From Trissonchulus latispiculum (taxonomy: Eukaryota; Nematoda; Enoplea; Enoplida; Ironidae), in the NCBI GenBank assembly GCA_030248195.1, contig JASAND010020403.1, positions 27,791 to 91,790 of the forward strand: a DNA stretch of 64,000 bases, in the 5' to 3' direction. The notes beneath the pieces are model-generated. The model saw only the letters and a list, made by a program, of their open reading frames with translations, did no database searches and had not been told where the DNA came from. The translations under genes were made by a program, and so were the position numbers. Shown here in pieces: positions 53,701 to 64,000 of this stretch (position 1 is the first letter of the stretch; each line of letters starts with the position of its first letter).

Positions 53701-54984
53701 TGTATTTTCAACAGGTAAACTGACAGTATCATGCTCAGTTAGCATAACTTTGGAATTAGGAAATCAAATTTTGACTGTTCAGTGATTGAGTTAAGGTTGC
53801 ATGCAACCCAGCTCCAGCTTCAACTATTTTTGTAGCCAACTCTGTCATGCCAAGTTCGCTTGAACAGAATTTTGAATCCAAGTCGAAGTTGAAGTTAAAT
53901 TGATTTGAATTAAAACCAAACACCGAAGATGCTTGTAATACAGTAACTGCTCCAGACCTTGTAGTAGATTTTCTGACAGAACTATGTGGACGTCATTAAT
54001 GCGAGTTGTTTTCCTAACTGTTTATTTCCTGAAAAATAATTTTAGTTTCCAATCAGATTTTTCCTGAGGTGGGATTATTTAAAAGTTCTCAGCCTGCAGA
54101 GATAAATGCCAGCTTTCACAGTGGAAGCGTCATGCTAGTTTTTCTGAGCTGTAATTTATTTTCTAAAAAGGAATTTAGGCGCAAGGCAAGAATTATTTTT
54201 TCTCCTGAGAAGCACGAAGTAGGACAACACTTCCGCTTATCCTTTGCCTTACTGGAGTTCCTTGTTACTTTCTTCCCATGCTCTATTCTCAGCTTTATGC
54301 CTTCTCAAAAGAAAGGGTAGAGTGGAGTTAAACTATCCTTTTCCTGAAAGAGTTAAAAGAGGGAAGCTCAAGCTCGAGTGGATTTAAAGCTAGTTAAAAC
54401 CGGCAATTTTAACTCTACTCTACTCTGCCCTTTCTTGAAAAAACCCCTTGACAACAAAGTTTGCCATTTAAGAGTGTCCAGCACTTTCTGTTTTCGGCTA
54501 GACAGAGCTTTGTTAGAACTAATTTCTCACGGCAAATTGTTTATTTCCTAGCCATGCATTAGTACGTTATGAATGATGGATAATTTTCTTATATTGACCT
54601 CAATTGAAAGTTCCCAGAAAAATACGTGTGATGACAAATACTAAACTTAAAATACAAACTTATTTGTAACATGGCTCAGTGTAACCGAACCATGCTACAA
54701 CCGCCTGAGTACAATGGTTTTTTTGGCTACACCGTTGAGTACAATTGTACTGCACGGTAAGCCTTCGCTGCTCTCCTGTCGGAGTATGCAGCGAGGCTGC
54801 TGACAGCCTGGGGAACTGACTGCACTGATCCAGAATGTCTCCTGCTTATATACTTTCCGCCAAGAGAAATATGCAAATTAGGTTGGATAGTACATAAACG
54901 ACTGAAATTTCCGAAGAGATGTCAGTTTTCAAGACATGACATACAGAAGACAAAAGTCTTCTATATTTTTGAGCCATAGTACAA
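53701..54984. other. mirrored DNA with one hairpin MITE
   Basis: Inverse copy of about 41,376-42,647. The MITE of the AGAGTAGAG type is at 54294-54440. No gene is recognised. Confidence 0.45.
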
Positions 54985-55140
54985 GCCAGTTGTAGCACTG
55001 CTTGCTGTGCTCACAAAGATTTGTGAGCTCGCACGGAAGCAAACCCATGGTGAAGGGCACTCGTGCCCTTCACTCGGAGCTTCGCCTGCTAGTGTGCTAT
55101 AAGTTTCTGAGAGCACTGCTGGCAGTGCTACAACTTACAC
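54985..55140. mobile_element. mirrored small palindromic MITE
   Basis: Inverse copy of 41212-41375, with the central GTGAAGGGCACTCGTGCCCT. One internal block differs clearly from the left arm (GAGCTCGCACGGAAGCAAAC versus GAGCTCACTTGCAGGCAAAG), one of the larger arm differences. Confidence 0.7.
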
Positions 55141-55950
55141 CAGCAAGTACTAACTATTTTAACCACTGTCTTAAACCACTGTATTTAATCGTTCCAGCGT
55201 TTGACATTAACTTGCCTTGAGCTAGTTTACATTCACTCAAGCTCAGGCAGATTTAATATTATATATAAATATAGTATTTGGAAGAGAGAGATTATTCATT
55301 TTGTCCGAAAATAGAGTATTTCAATATGAAGATTGCGTCTCCTAAAATTACTGCCTAAACTGTGCTGGAATGCAGCACAATTAATTTATCGAGTTTTATC
55401 CATTTTGTTGTTCGTTGGTAGGTTTTTCCGAAACTCACTAGAAACTTTTCTTGTGGAGGAATATCGATTACAATTTAGAGTTCAGTTATCGAACTCCCTT
55501 TTCTGAAGGTTTGACTTTAGCTGTACACAAAAGTGTATCCATACACTAGCTGTTAGTTATTAGCTTAACTATACACTTTCCACTTGTTAAAAAGTCTTTC
55601 AGAGACCTGGAAATTTAAGTGCCTGCTAATTCTGTTTGCTTGAATTGCACTGAGATTAGAGGCTTTCTGCCTAATTTCATTGGGATAATGGGAGCTGAGA
55701 AGCAATAAATACTTAATGATTGCTTAGCTCAGCCTAGCTCTAACTTAACTTAACAGCTACAGCTGAGTAATGTGATTTTCACACTACCTTGGGTGATCCA
55801 ATTACTTGCGTTCTGTCTTTCAATGTAGGCGTTTGGTTGAAAATGTTCTTTAAAACTGTAACAAGCCTAAACACTGTTTTCATCTATATCCAAAGCGTCT
55901 TACTAAGCTGAAATTGAAATTTGGCTTGAAGTTGAAATAGGAATTGGTTA
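55141..55950. other. mirrored DNA, no feature seen
   Basis: Inverse copy of about 40,408-41,211. Confidence 0.35.
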
Positions 55951-56199
55951 GGAACCGTGTCAAAAATATACTGAAAATTAATCGTCTACACAATTCATTT
56001 ATACGATTTTTATTCGTGTAAAAATCGTGCAGACAGTTTGTTTTGGTCTAAATCACTTTCAAAGGTTTTGTTAGCAATCCAGTCAAGAAAGTAAATCAGT
56101 GCTGTAACAAAGGTGATCAAGCTTAAAGGATGTTGTTACCAACACAGAAAATCGTGTAAATTTTGATCGTTTATGCGATTTTACTTTCGACATGATTCC
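55951..56199. mobile_element. mirrored PIF/Harbinger-like MITE
   Basis: GGAACCGTGTC .. GACATGATTCC with TTA on both sides (55948-55950, 56200-56202). Inverse copy of 40157-40404. Confidence 0.8.
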
Positions 56200-56721
56200 T
56201 TAAAAATTTACGATTGGTGCTGTAGTGAGAGTTTCATTTATTAAATAGGTTCCACTCAATTTCTTGCTATTTTGGCCGTAGGACACGACGACGACAAATG
56301 GGATGGGACACACCCCGACCATCCAAAAATGAGTGGACCACTTTGGCAAAAAATGGTTGACCAGCAAAAATTAGTAAATTGTTTAAAAAAATCTGAAAAC
56401 CCGCTAAATATCTTCATGCTTTTGTAATTGTTGACCATAAGTGTAAAAAAAACTTCGGAATGTTTGCCCATTTGACGTAGACTCCTTAAAATTTAGAATT
56501 ATCACGAGTAGACAACGACCAGCATCGTGCACCCATCTTAATATTTGGTTTTGGCTAAAATTAACAATGAAATAAATTTTAGGGGGGTTTTGTTGATAAC
56601 TTTCAGTCTGCTTAAATCTGGTTGAATAATGGCTGGTGCTATATGTTGCGCTGCAGCACACCTATTGACCACTGGTCCATCTAAACACCAATCAATTAAT
56701 CACTGACTAATTAAATACTTT

Positions 56722-56725
<4 letters not shown>
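56200..56725. other. mirrored DNA, no gene supported
   Basis: Inverse copy of 39,641-40,153. Confidence 0.35.
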
Positions 56726-56761
<36 letters not shown>

Positions 56762-56851
56762 TAACAGAAATAATAATAGTCATAATAATAATAGTTATCA
56801 TAATAATATTAATAGTAATAGTAATGTTAATAATGATAATAATAATAATAA
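56726..56851. repeat. mirrored AAT microsatellite
   Basis: TAATAATAAT run with interruptions, inverse copy of 39499-39640. Confidence 0.9.
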
Positions 56852-59800
56852 CTAGCGACTGCGAGAGTGTGTTGCCCACCTGCATATTCCATTTGGGTTA
56901 CAGCTGTATTTCCTAAGACTTTGATAGCCTCTCGTTCAGGAAATGGGTTCCTCTTTAACATGTTTGGTTTTGTTCGAATACAATAATGACGACACCTTCA
57001 TCCTAAAATGGTTGCCCTTAAAGGGCAGTTGGGATAAGTGATTTTTATATTACACTTTGTTAATACTGCTTCATACAAATGGTTGCCCTTAAAAAGGCAG
57101 TTGGGATAAGCGATTATCCCATTACACTTTGTTAACACTACTTCATACAAATGGTTGCCTTTGCAGAAGAAAGTTGGGATAAGTGATTTTTCAAGTATAC
57201 CTTGAATATATACTACTTCATACAAATGGTTGCCCTTAAGAAGGCAGTTGGGATAAGTGATATTTTGAATTTCGATTGTAGATTTAGCATCTGCGTTCCC
57301 GGTTTATCCTAGAACCAACTTTTCAACCAAATCAGAGATAAAGCGTTTTTACCGTTTCTGACGCGTTTATCTTAAAATGGTTGCCCATAAAAGGGCAGTT
57401 GGGATAAGGAATTTTCGACTGAATATGGCTAAAACTTACTTGATACACCCTTCTAAACCATGTTCTAGCAAATCCACCGGCTAAACTTGACTACCGAGTT
57501 CAAAAACACAGATATTAGGTGTTTCTAGCTGTTTGCTCACTTTTGCGGTCTCCAACAGTGTAACTTTTGGCCATATCTCGAGATTCTCAAAAAGTAGAAA
57601 AATTTGGATTGTAGATTTGGAATCTGCGTCCCCGAATTACTCTATAACCGGCTTTTCAACCAAATCGGAGACAAAAAGTTTTTGACCATTTTTGACACCT
57701 TTATCTTAACATGGTTGCCCATGAAAGGGCAGTTGGAATAAGGAATTTTCGACTGAATATGGCTAAAACTTACTTGATACACCCTTCTAAACCATGTTCT
57801 AGCAAATCCACCGGCTAAACTTGACTAACGAGTTCAAAAAACACAGATATTAGGTGTTTCTGGGCAGTTTGCTCACTTTTGCGGTCTCCAACAGTGTAAC
57901 TTTTGGCCATATCTCGAGATTCTCAAAACCTAGAAAAATTTCGATTGCAGATTTGGAAACTGCGTCCCCGAATTACCCTAGGACCGACTTTTCAGCCAAA
58001 TCGGAGACAAAAAGTTTTTTGACCATTTTTGAGAATCGCCTTGGTCCCCCCTTACGATTTTTAAAAATTAAATTCCCTGCCCTGGTCACTGTTCCTAGGG
58101 GGACACCCACCTGCTAATAATAAGAAGAATAATAATAATAAGAATAATAAACAGACAATAGTAATGGTTGCCCTTTTTTCCCTTTGGAAAGGTAGAATAC
58201 AATAATAAACAGACAATAGTAATGGTTGCCCTTTTTCCTTTGGAAAGGTGGGCAACACAATAATAAACAGACAATAGTAATGGTTGCCCTTTTTTCCTTT
58301 GGAAAGGTAAGCTACCCGAAAAATGGTTGCCCATAAAAGTGCAGTTGGGATAAGCAATTTTCGACTAAATTTCGTTAAAAAAATTACTTCACACTTTGTT
58401 TCAAAGGTTATCCCGGCAAAGTCAACTAAACATGACTAACGAGCTCAAAAAAATACTGAAATTCTGTGTTTTATAGGCAAATTGCTCACTTTTGTGGACT
58501 CCAAATCAGTGTAACTTTTGGCCGTATCTCGAGATTCCCAAAAAGGTAGAAAAATTTCGTTTGCAGATTCGGAATCTGCGTCACCGAATTACCTTATAAC
58601 CGTCTTTTCAACCAAATCGGAGACAAAAAGTTTTTGACCATTTTTGGCACCTTTGCCTGAACATGGTTGAGCCCATAAAAGGGCAGTTGGGATAAGCAAT
58701 TTTCGACTAAATATCGCTGTAAATTACTTGACACTTCTTTCTAAAGGGTATCCTAGCAATTCCACCGTCTAAACTTGACTAACGAGTTCAAAAAACACAC
58801 ATATTTGGCGTTCCTGGGCAGTTTGCTCACTTTTGCGGTCTCCAACAGTGTAACTTTTGGCAACATCTCGAGATCCAAAAAAGGGACAGAAAAATTTCGT
58901 TTGTAGATTCGGAATCTGCGTCCCCGAATTACCTTATAACCGACTTTCAACCAAATCGGAGACAAAAAGTTTTTGACCATTTTTGACACCTTTGCCTGAA
59001 CATGGCTGCTCATAAAAGGGCAGTTGGGATAAGCAATTCTCAACTACATATCGCTAAAAGTTACTTGATATACCATTCGAAGCGTGTCCTAGCAAATACA
59101 CCGCTCATCTTGACTAACTAGTTCAAAAAAACACGGATATTAGGTGTTTCTGGGCAGTCTGCTCACTTTTGCAGTCTCCAACAACGATTTTTAAAAATTA
59201 AATTCCCTGCCCTGGTCGACTGGGTGGGAGTAGAACGATGAAATTCACACATGCACACCCTTCTTTTCACGCTCTTCAAAATGTAGGTATGAACCAACCC
59301 TGTACCCCTTCCCGTCTCGAGTTCTAGAGGGGGGACACCCACCTGCTAATAATAAGAATAATAATAACTAGCGACTGCGAGAGTGTGTTGCCCACCTGCA
59401 AATTCCATTTGGGTCATAGCTTTATTTCCTAAGACTTCGATAGCCTCTCGTTCAAGAAATGGGTTCTTCTGTTATATGATTGGTTTTATTCGAATACAAT
59501 AATGACGACAGCTTCATCCCATAAAATGGTTGCCCTTAAAAGGGCAGTTGGGATAAGTGATTTTCCCATTACACTTTGTTAACACTACTTCATACAAATG
59601 GTTGCCCTTAAAAAGGCAGTTGGGATAAGTGATTTTCCATTATACTTTGTTAATACTGCTTCATACAAATGGTTGCCCTTAAAAAAGGCAGCTGGGATAA
59701 GCGATTTTTCCATTCCACTTTGTTAATACTGCTTCATAGAGATGGTTGCCCTTAAAAAGGCAATTGGGATAAGTGATTATTATATTACACTTTGTTTATT

Positions 59801-62800
59801 TTTGCTTCATACAAATGGTTGCCCTTAAAAAGGCAGTTGGGATAAGTGATTTTCCCATTACACTTTGTTAACACTATTTCATACAAATGGTTGCCCTTAA
59901 AAAGGCAGTTGGGAAAAGTGATTTTTATATTACACCTTGTTTATTTTGCTTCATACAAAAGGTTGCCCTTAAAAAGGCATAATCTGCGTTCCCGGGTTAT
60001 CCTAGAACCAACTTTTCAACCAAATCAGAGATAAAGCGTTTTTACCATTTTTGACACCTTTATCTTAACATGGTTGCCCACAAAAGGGCAGTTGGGATAA
60101 GGAATTTTCGACTGAATATGGCTAAAACTTACTTGATACACCCTTCTAAACCATGTTCTAGCAAATCCACCGGCTAAACTTGACTAACGAGTTCAAAAAC
60201 ACAGATATTAGGTGTTTCTAGCTGTTTGCTCACTTTTGTGGTCTCCAACAGTGTAACTATTGGCCATATCTCTAGATTCTCAAAACCTAGAAAAATTTCG
60301 ATTGCAGATTTGGAATCTGCGCCCCCGAATTACCCTAGGACCAACTTTTCAGCCAAATCGGAGACAAAAAGTTTTTGACCATTTTTGAGAATCGCCTTGG
60401 TCCCCCTTACGATTTTTAAAATTAAATTCCCTGCCCTGGTCGACTGGGTGGGGGTAGAGCGATGAAATTCACACATGCACACCTTCTTTTCACGCTTTTC
60501 AAAATGAGGATGAACCAACCCTGTACCCCTTCCCAATCTCGAGATCTAGGGGGGACACCAACCTGCTAATAATAATAATAATAACTAGCGCTACTGCGAA
60601 TGTGTTGCCCACAAATGGTTTTTCTGTTTATTTTTCTGCCATAACTTTCACCCGAAGCATTTCCGGAAAATACGGTAATAGTGAAAATTACTCAGCACGA
60701 CGAGCGCTTTCATTTGAGTTCCATATCGACCACTTTCGGAAAAATTTTTTCAAAATCCGGAATTTTCCGGATCGAATATCTCCGAAATCGGAAATTTTCC
60801 CGAAATTTCGATTTCAGTTTCGAAATCAGCGCGGTCGAGTTACCTATGACCAACTTTTGAGCGAAATCGGAGACAAAAATTTTTTGGTCCAAAATCCGGG
60901 TTTCCGTGAATTCCCGGATTTTCAGTTTTTCGGCCATAACTTTCGCTAGACGCATTTCCGGAAAATGTCGCAAGAAGGAAAGTTGTTCAGCTCGACTCTT
61001 TCATTTGAGTACCATACCAACCACTTTTGAAGAAATTTTTTCAAAATCCGGAATTTTCGGGTCTAATATCTCGAAATCCGTAAATTTTCCGGCAATTTCG
61101 ATTTCAGTTTCGAAATCAGCGTGGTCGAGTTACCACTATGACCAACTTTTGAGCGAAATCGGAGACAAAAAATTTTTGACCAAATTTTGGATTTTGAAAT
61201 TTCGCCTTGGTCCCCCTTACCAACCGAAAAATTCGGGATTCACCATTCCCGGAATCCGGAAGATATCGGAGCCATCTTGCTTCCCGGAGATGTCCTAGTT
61301 AAGGGCTTCAAAATGAGGTATCAACCACCCCTGTACCCCTTCCCAATATCGAGATCTGGGGGGGGACAGACGGATAATAATAATAATAATAATCATAATA
61401 AATCCTACCGGCATCAACGGGTTGTCGCAGCCATTTTCCTCTTATCTAAAGGGCCAAAACTCAGTTTTGGTACATTTTCAGAACTTGGTTCTATTGCAAC
61501 CTTCTTCCTACTCGTTGAGGGCTTTCAAATGAGTACCATATCGACTACTTTTGAGACAATTTTTAAGTCCAAAATCCGGGTTTTCGTGAATTCCCGGATT
61601 TTCAGTTTTTCGGCTATAACCGTAGTCGCATTTCCGGAAAATGTCGCAAGAAGCAAAGTTGCTCAGCTCGACGAGCTCTTTCATTTGAGCCCCATATTGA
61701 CCACTTTTGGGGAAATTTTTCAAAATCCGGAATTTTCCGGGCCGAATATCTCGAAATCCGTAAATTTTCCGGAAAATTAGATTCCAGTTTTGAAATCAGC
61801 GTGGTCGAGTTACCCTATGACCAACTTTTAAGCAAAATCGGAGACAAAAAATTTTTAGTCCAAAATCCGGGTTTTCGTGAATTCCCGGATTTTCAGTTTT
61901 TCGGCTATAACTTTCGCTAGACACATTTCCGGAAAATGTCGCAAGAAGGAAAGTTGCTCAGCTCGACGAGCTCTTTCATTTGAGTACCATATCGACTACG
62001 TTTGAAAAATTTTTTCCAAATTCGGAATTTTCCGTAACGAATATCTCGAAATCCGTAAATTTTCCGGAAATTTCGATTTCAGTTTCGAAATCAGCATGGT
62101 CGAATTACCCTATGACCAACTTTTGAGCGAAATCGGAGACAAAAATTTTTTTCGTTTCCCTTGGTCCCCCCTTACCATTTTTAAAAATTCCGATAGCCGC
62201 CATTCCCGGAATCCGGAGGTATCGGGCTACCCGCACTTCCGGTACCACTTTACCCCACCCCCAACTGGTACTGATAATTTCAGCCCGATCGGTCCAGCCA
62301 ATCTCGAGAAAAAGGGGGGGACAAGATTGTTTACCGATATAATAAATAAAGAAACTTAGCCATAACAAAGGGTTGTCTTTTTTTAAAAAAAATGCGACAA
62401 CCCAATAATAATAAGCACAGACCAATAACAAGGTGTTGCCCTTCCTTTGGAAAAGTGGGCAACACAACTAGCGCTACTGCAAGAATGTGTTGCCCACAAC
62501 AGGTTTTTCTGTTTATTTTTCAGCCATAACTATCGCTAGAGGCATTTTCGGAAAATGACGCAAGAAGGAAAGTTGTTCAGCTCGACGAGCTCTTTCAATT
62601 GCGTACCATATCGACCACTTTCAGAGAAATTTTTCAAAATCCGGAATTTTCCGGAACGAATATCTCGAAATCCGTAAATTTTCGGTAAATTTCGGTTTTA
62701 GTTTCGAAATTAGCGTGGTCGAATTACCCTATGACCAACTTTTGAGAGAAATCGGAGACAAAAAATTTTTCGACCCAAAATCCGGATTTTCGTGAATTCC

Positions 62801-64000
62801 CGGATTTTCAGTTTTTCGGCTATAACTTTCGCTAGACGCATTTTTGGAAAATGCCGCAAGAAGGAAAGTTGCTCAGCTCGACGAGATCTTTCATTTGAGT
62901 ACCATATCGACCACTTTTGGAGAAATTTTTCAAAATCCGGAATTTTCCGTGTCGAATATCTCGAAATCCGGAAATTTTCCGGAAATTTCGATTGTAGTTT
63001 CGAAATCAGCGAGGTCGAGTTACCCCATGACCAACTTTTGAGCGAAATCGGAGACAAAAGTTTTTGACCAAATTTTGGATTTTGAAATTTCGCCTTGGTC
63101 CCCCTTACCAACCGAAAAATTCCGGGATTCGCCATTCCCGGAATCCGGAAGGTACCGGAGCCATCTCGCTTCCGGGAGATGTTCCTAGCCAAGGGCTTCA
63201 AAATAAGGTATCAACCACCCCCGTACCCCTTCACAATCTCGAGATCTAGGGGGGGACAGACGGATAATAATAATAATAATAAGCACAGACTAATAACAAG
63301 GTGTTGCCATTTCCTTTGGAAAAGTGGCAACACAATAATAATAATAAGTCAAAAGGCATCAAGTGGTTCCCGCCCGACATTTTTCCGTTTATACAAAGAG
63401 CTTATCTATTTTCTGGAGAAGTATGTAGTTTCTTATCTTTAAGACTATTATAACTGTTTCCCAGCTCATCCAGAGCTTTCGATTGATACCACTACAAGCT
63501 GGATTGGACAAAGTTCAATTTTCACCAATTTGACCAATTGGGCGATTTTTGCCCTATTCGAAGGCTCGTAGCTCCTTTTCTCACACTTTGACACGATGAG
63601 CCTATTACAACTTTTTATCTACGCAACGAGAGCTTTCGAATGACATCAGTATCGATCGGATCCGACAATTTTCAGTTTTGACCCATTTTGACTGGTTTTG
63701 AGTGACCATTTTTTGACACATTTGCGGGCCCCATAACTCATTTTTCCTACATTTTAGCGCTTTATCCCTATTACAACTTTTTATCTACGCAGCGAAAGCT
63801 TTCGATTGATACCGGTATCAGCCGGATCCGACAACTTTTAATTTTGACTCATTTCGACCGTTTGTGGCCATTTGTGACCCCTTGAGGCTCCGTAACTCAT
63901 TTTTCCTACATTTTGACGCCTTAGCCCTATTACAACATTTTACCTACGCAACGAGAGCTTTCGAACGATACCCATATTGGGGGTTTCCGTCACTTTCAAT
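56852..64000 (-). repeat. mirrored element array (types C, A, D and B)
   Basis: Inverse copy of about 32,330-39,498. It begins CTAGCGACTGCGAGAGTGTG and TTGCCCACCT (3' end of a type C element) and continues with three type C elements, type A (CTAGCGCTACTGCGAATGTG near 60,585), type D (GACAACCC hairpin near 62,370-62,400), type A, and the 3' part of a type B element. The GTTGCCC hairpins near 58,165-58,310 are degraded relative to the left arm. Confidence 0.85.

Larger units (their letters stand above)
48461..64000 (-). repeat. right arm of the giant inverted repeat
   Basis: Reverse complement of about 32,330-48,165, with a shorter copy of the 120-bp array at the inner end (48461-48750). It continues beyond the window. 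The elements are mirrored in reverse order, with their flanking target duplications also mirrored, so the duplication postdates those insertions. Confidence 0.93.

Overview
The window looks like nuclear DNA from an invertebrate animal; I cannot name the species. Three things support this. There are intron-split exons of animal membrane-protein families: a DEG/ENaC channel at 1.07-2.96 kb and a rhodopsin-like GPCR fragment at 18.9-19.2 kb, both on the minus strand. There are several families of tRNA-derived SINEs. Almost everything else is transposable-element and satellite sequence. I found no rRNA gene, CRISPR array or prokaryotic operon.

Layout. 1-3.3 kb: two DEG/ENaC ectodomain exons, with a small GGCCGG-rich foldback element in the intron between them. 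4.1-7.3 and 17.03-17.5 kb: remnants of an LTR family, into which a large LTR element (7303-17031) has inserted with a CAAC target duplication. That element has two LTRs of about 0.75 kb, a gag with capsid-like region, zinc knuckle and RG-rich tail, and an aspartic protease motif (DTGAS). It shows no reverse transcriptase or integrase. In the place of pol it carries a DEDD-type 3'-5' exonuclease-like region followed by a clear NADAR domain. The coding region is broken by three in-frame stops and several frame changes. 18.1-23.1 kb: nested and inverted foldback elements with hAT-like ends and 8-bp target duplications, plus a very G-rich foldback element. 23-28 kb: SINEs and small hairpin MITEs, with no gene recognised.

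28.2-39.5 kb: an array of related non-autonomous elements. Each has an ATT-rich microsatellite, a 5' hairpin module, a tandem-repeat core and a 3' end often finishing in CTAG. The 5' hairpin arm is complementary to a copy near the element's 3' end, and this complementarity is kept while the sequence itself differs between families. 39.5-48.2 kb: MITEs, a SINE, one orphan exon and a tandem array of about 120 bp.

From about 32.3 kb to the window end the sequence is a giant inverted repeat. The left arm (about 32.33-48.17 kb) is mirrored by the right arm (about 48.46-64.0 kb) around a C-rich spacer of about 290 bp. The arms are collinear with small differences, and the right arm runs past the window. 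This could be a genuine palindrome, two haplotypes joined head to head, or a read or assembly foldback; sequence alone does not decide.

The best candidate for something undescribed is the LTR element carrying exonuclease and NADAR modules instead of recognisable replication enzymes. Second is the family-specific, covarying hairpin/terminal pairing in the 28-39 kb array.
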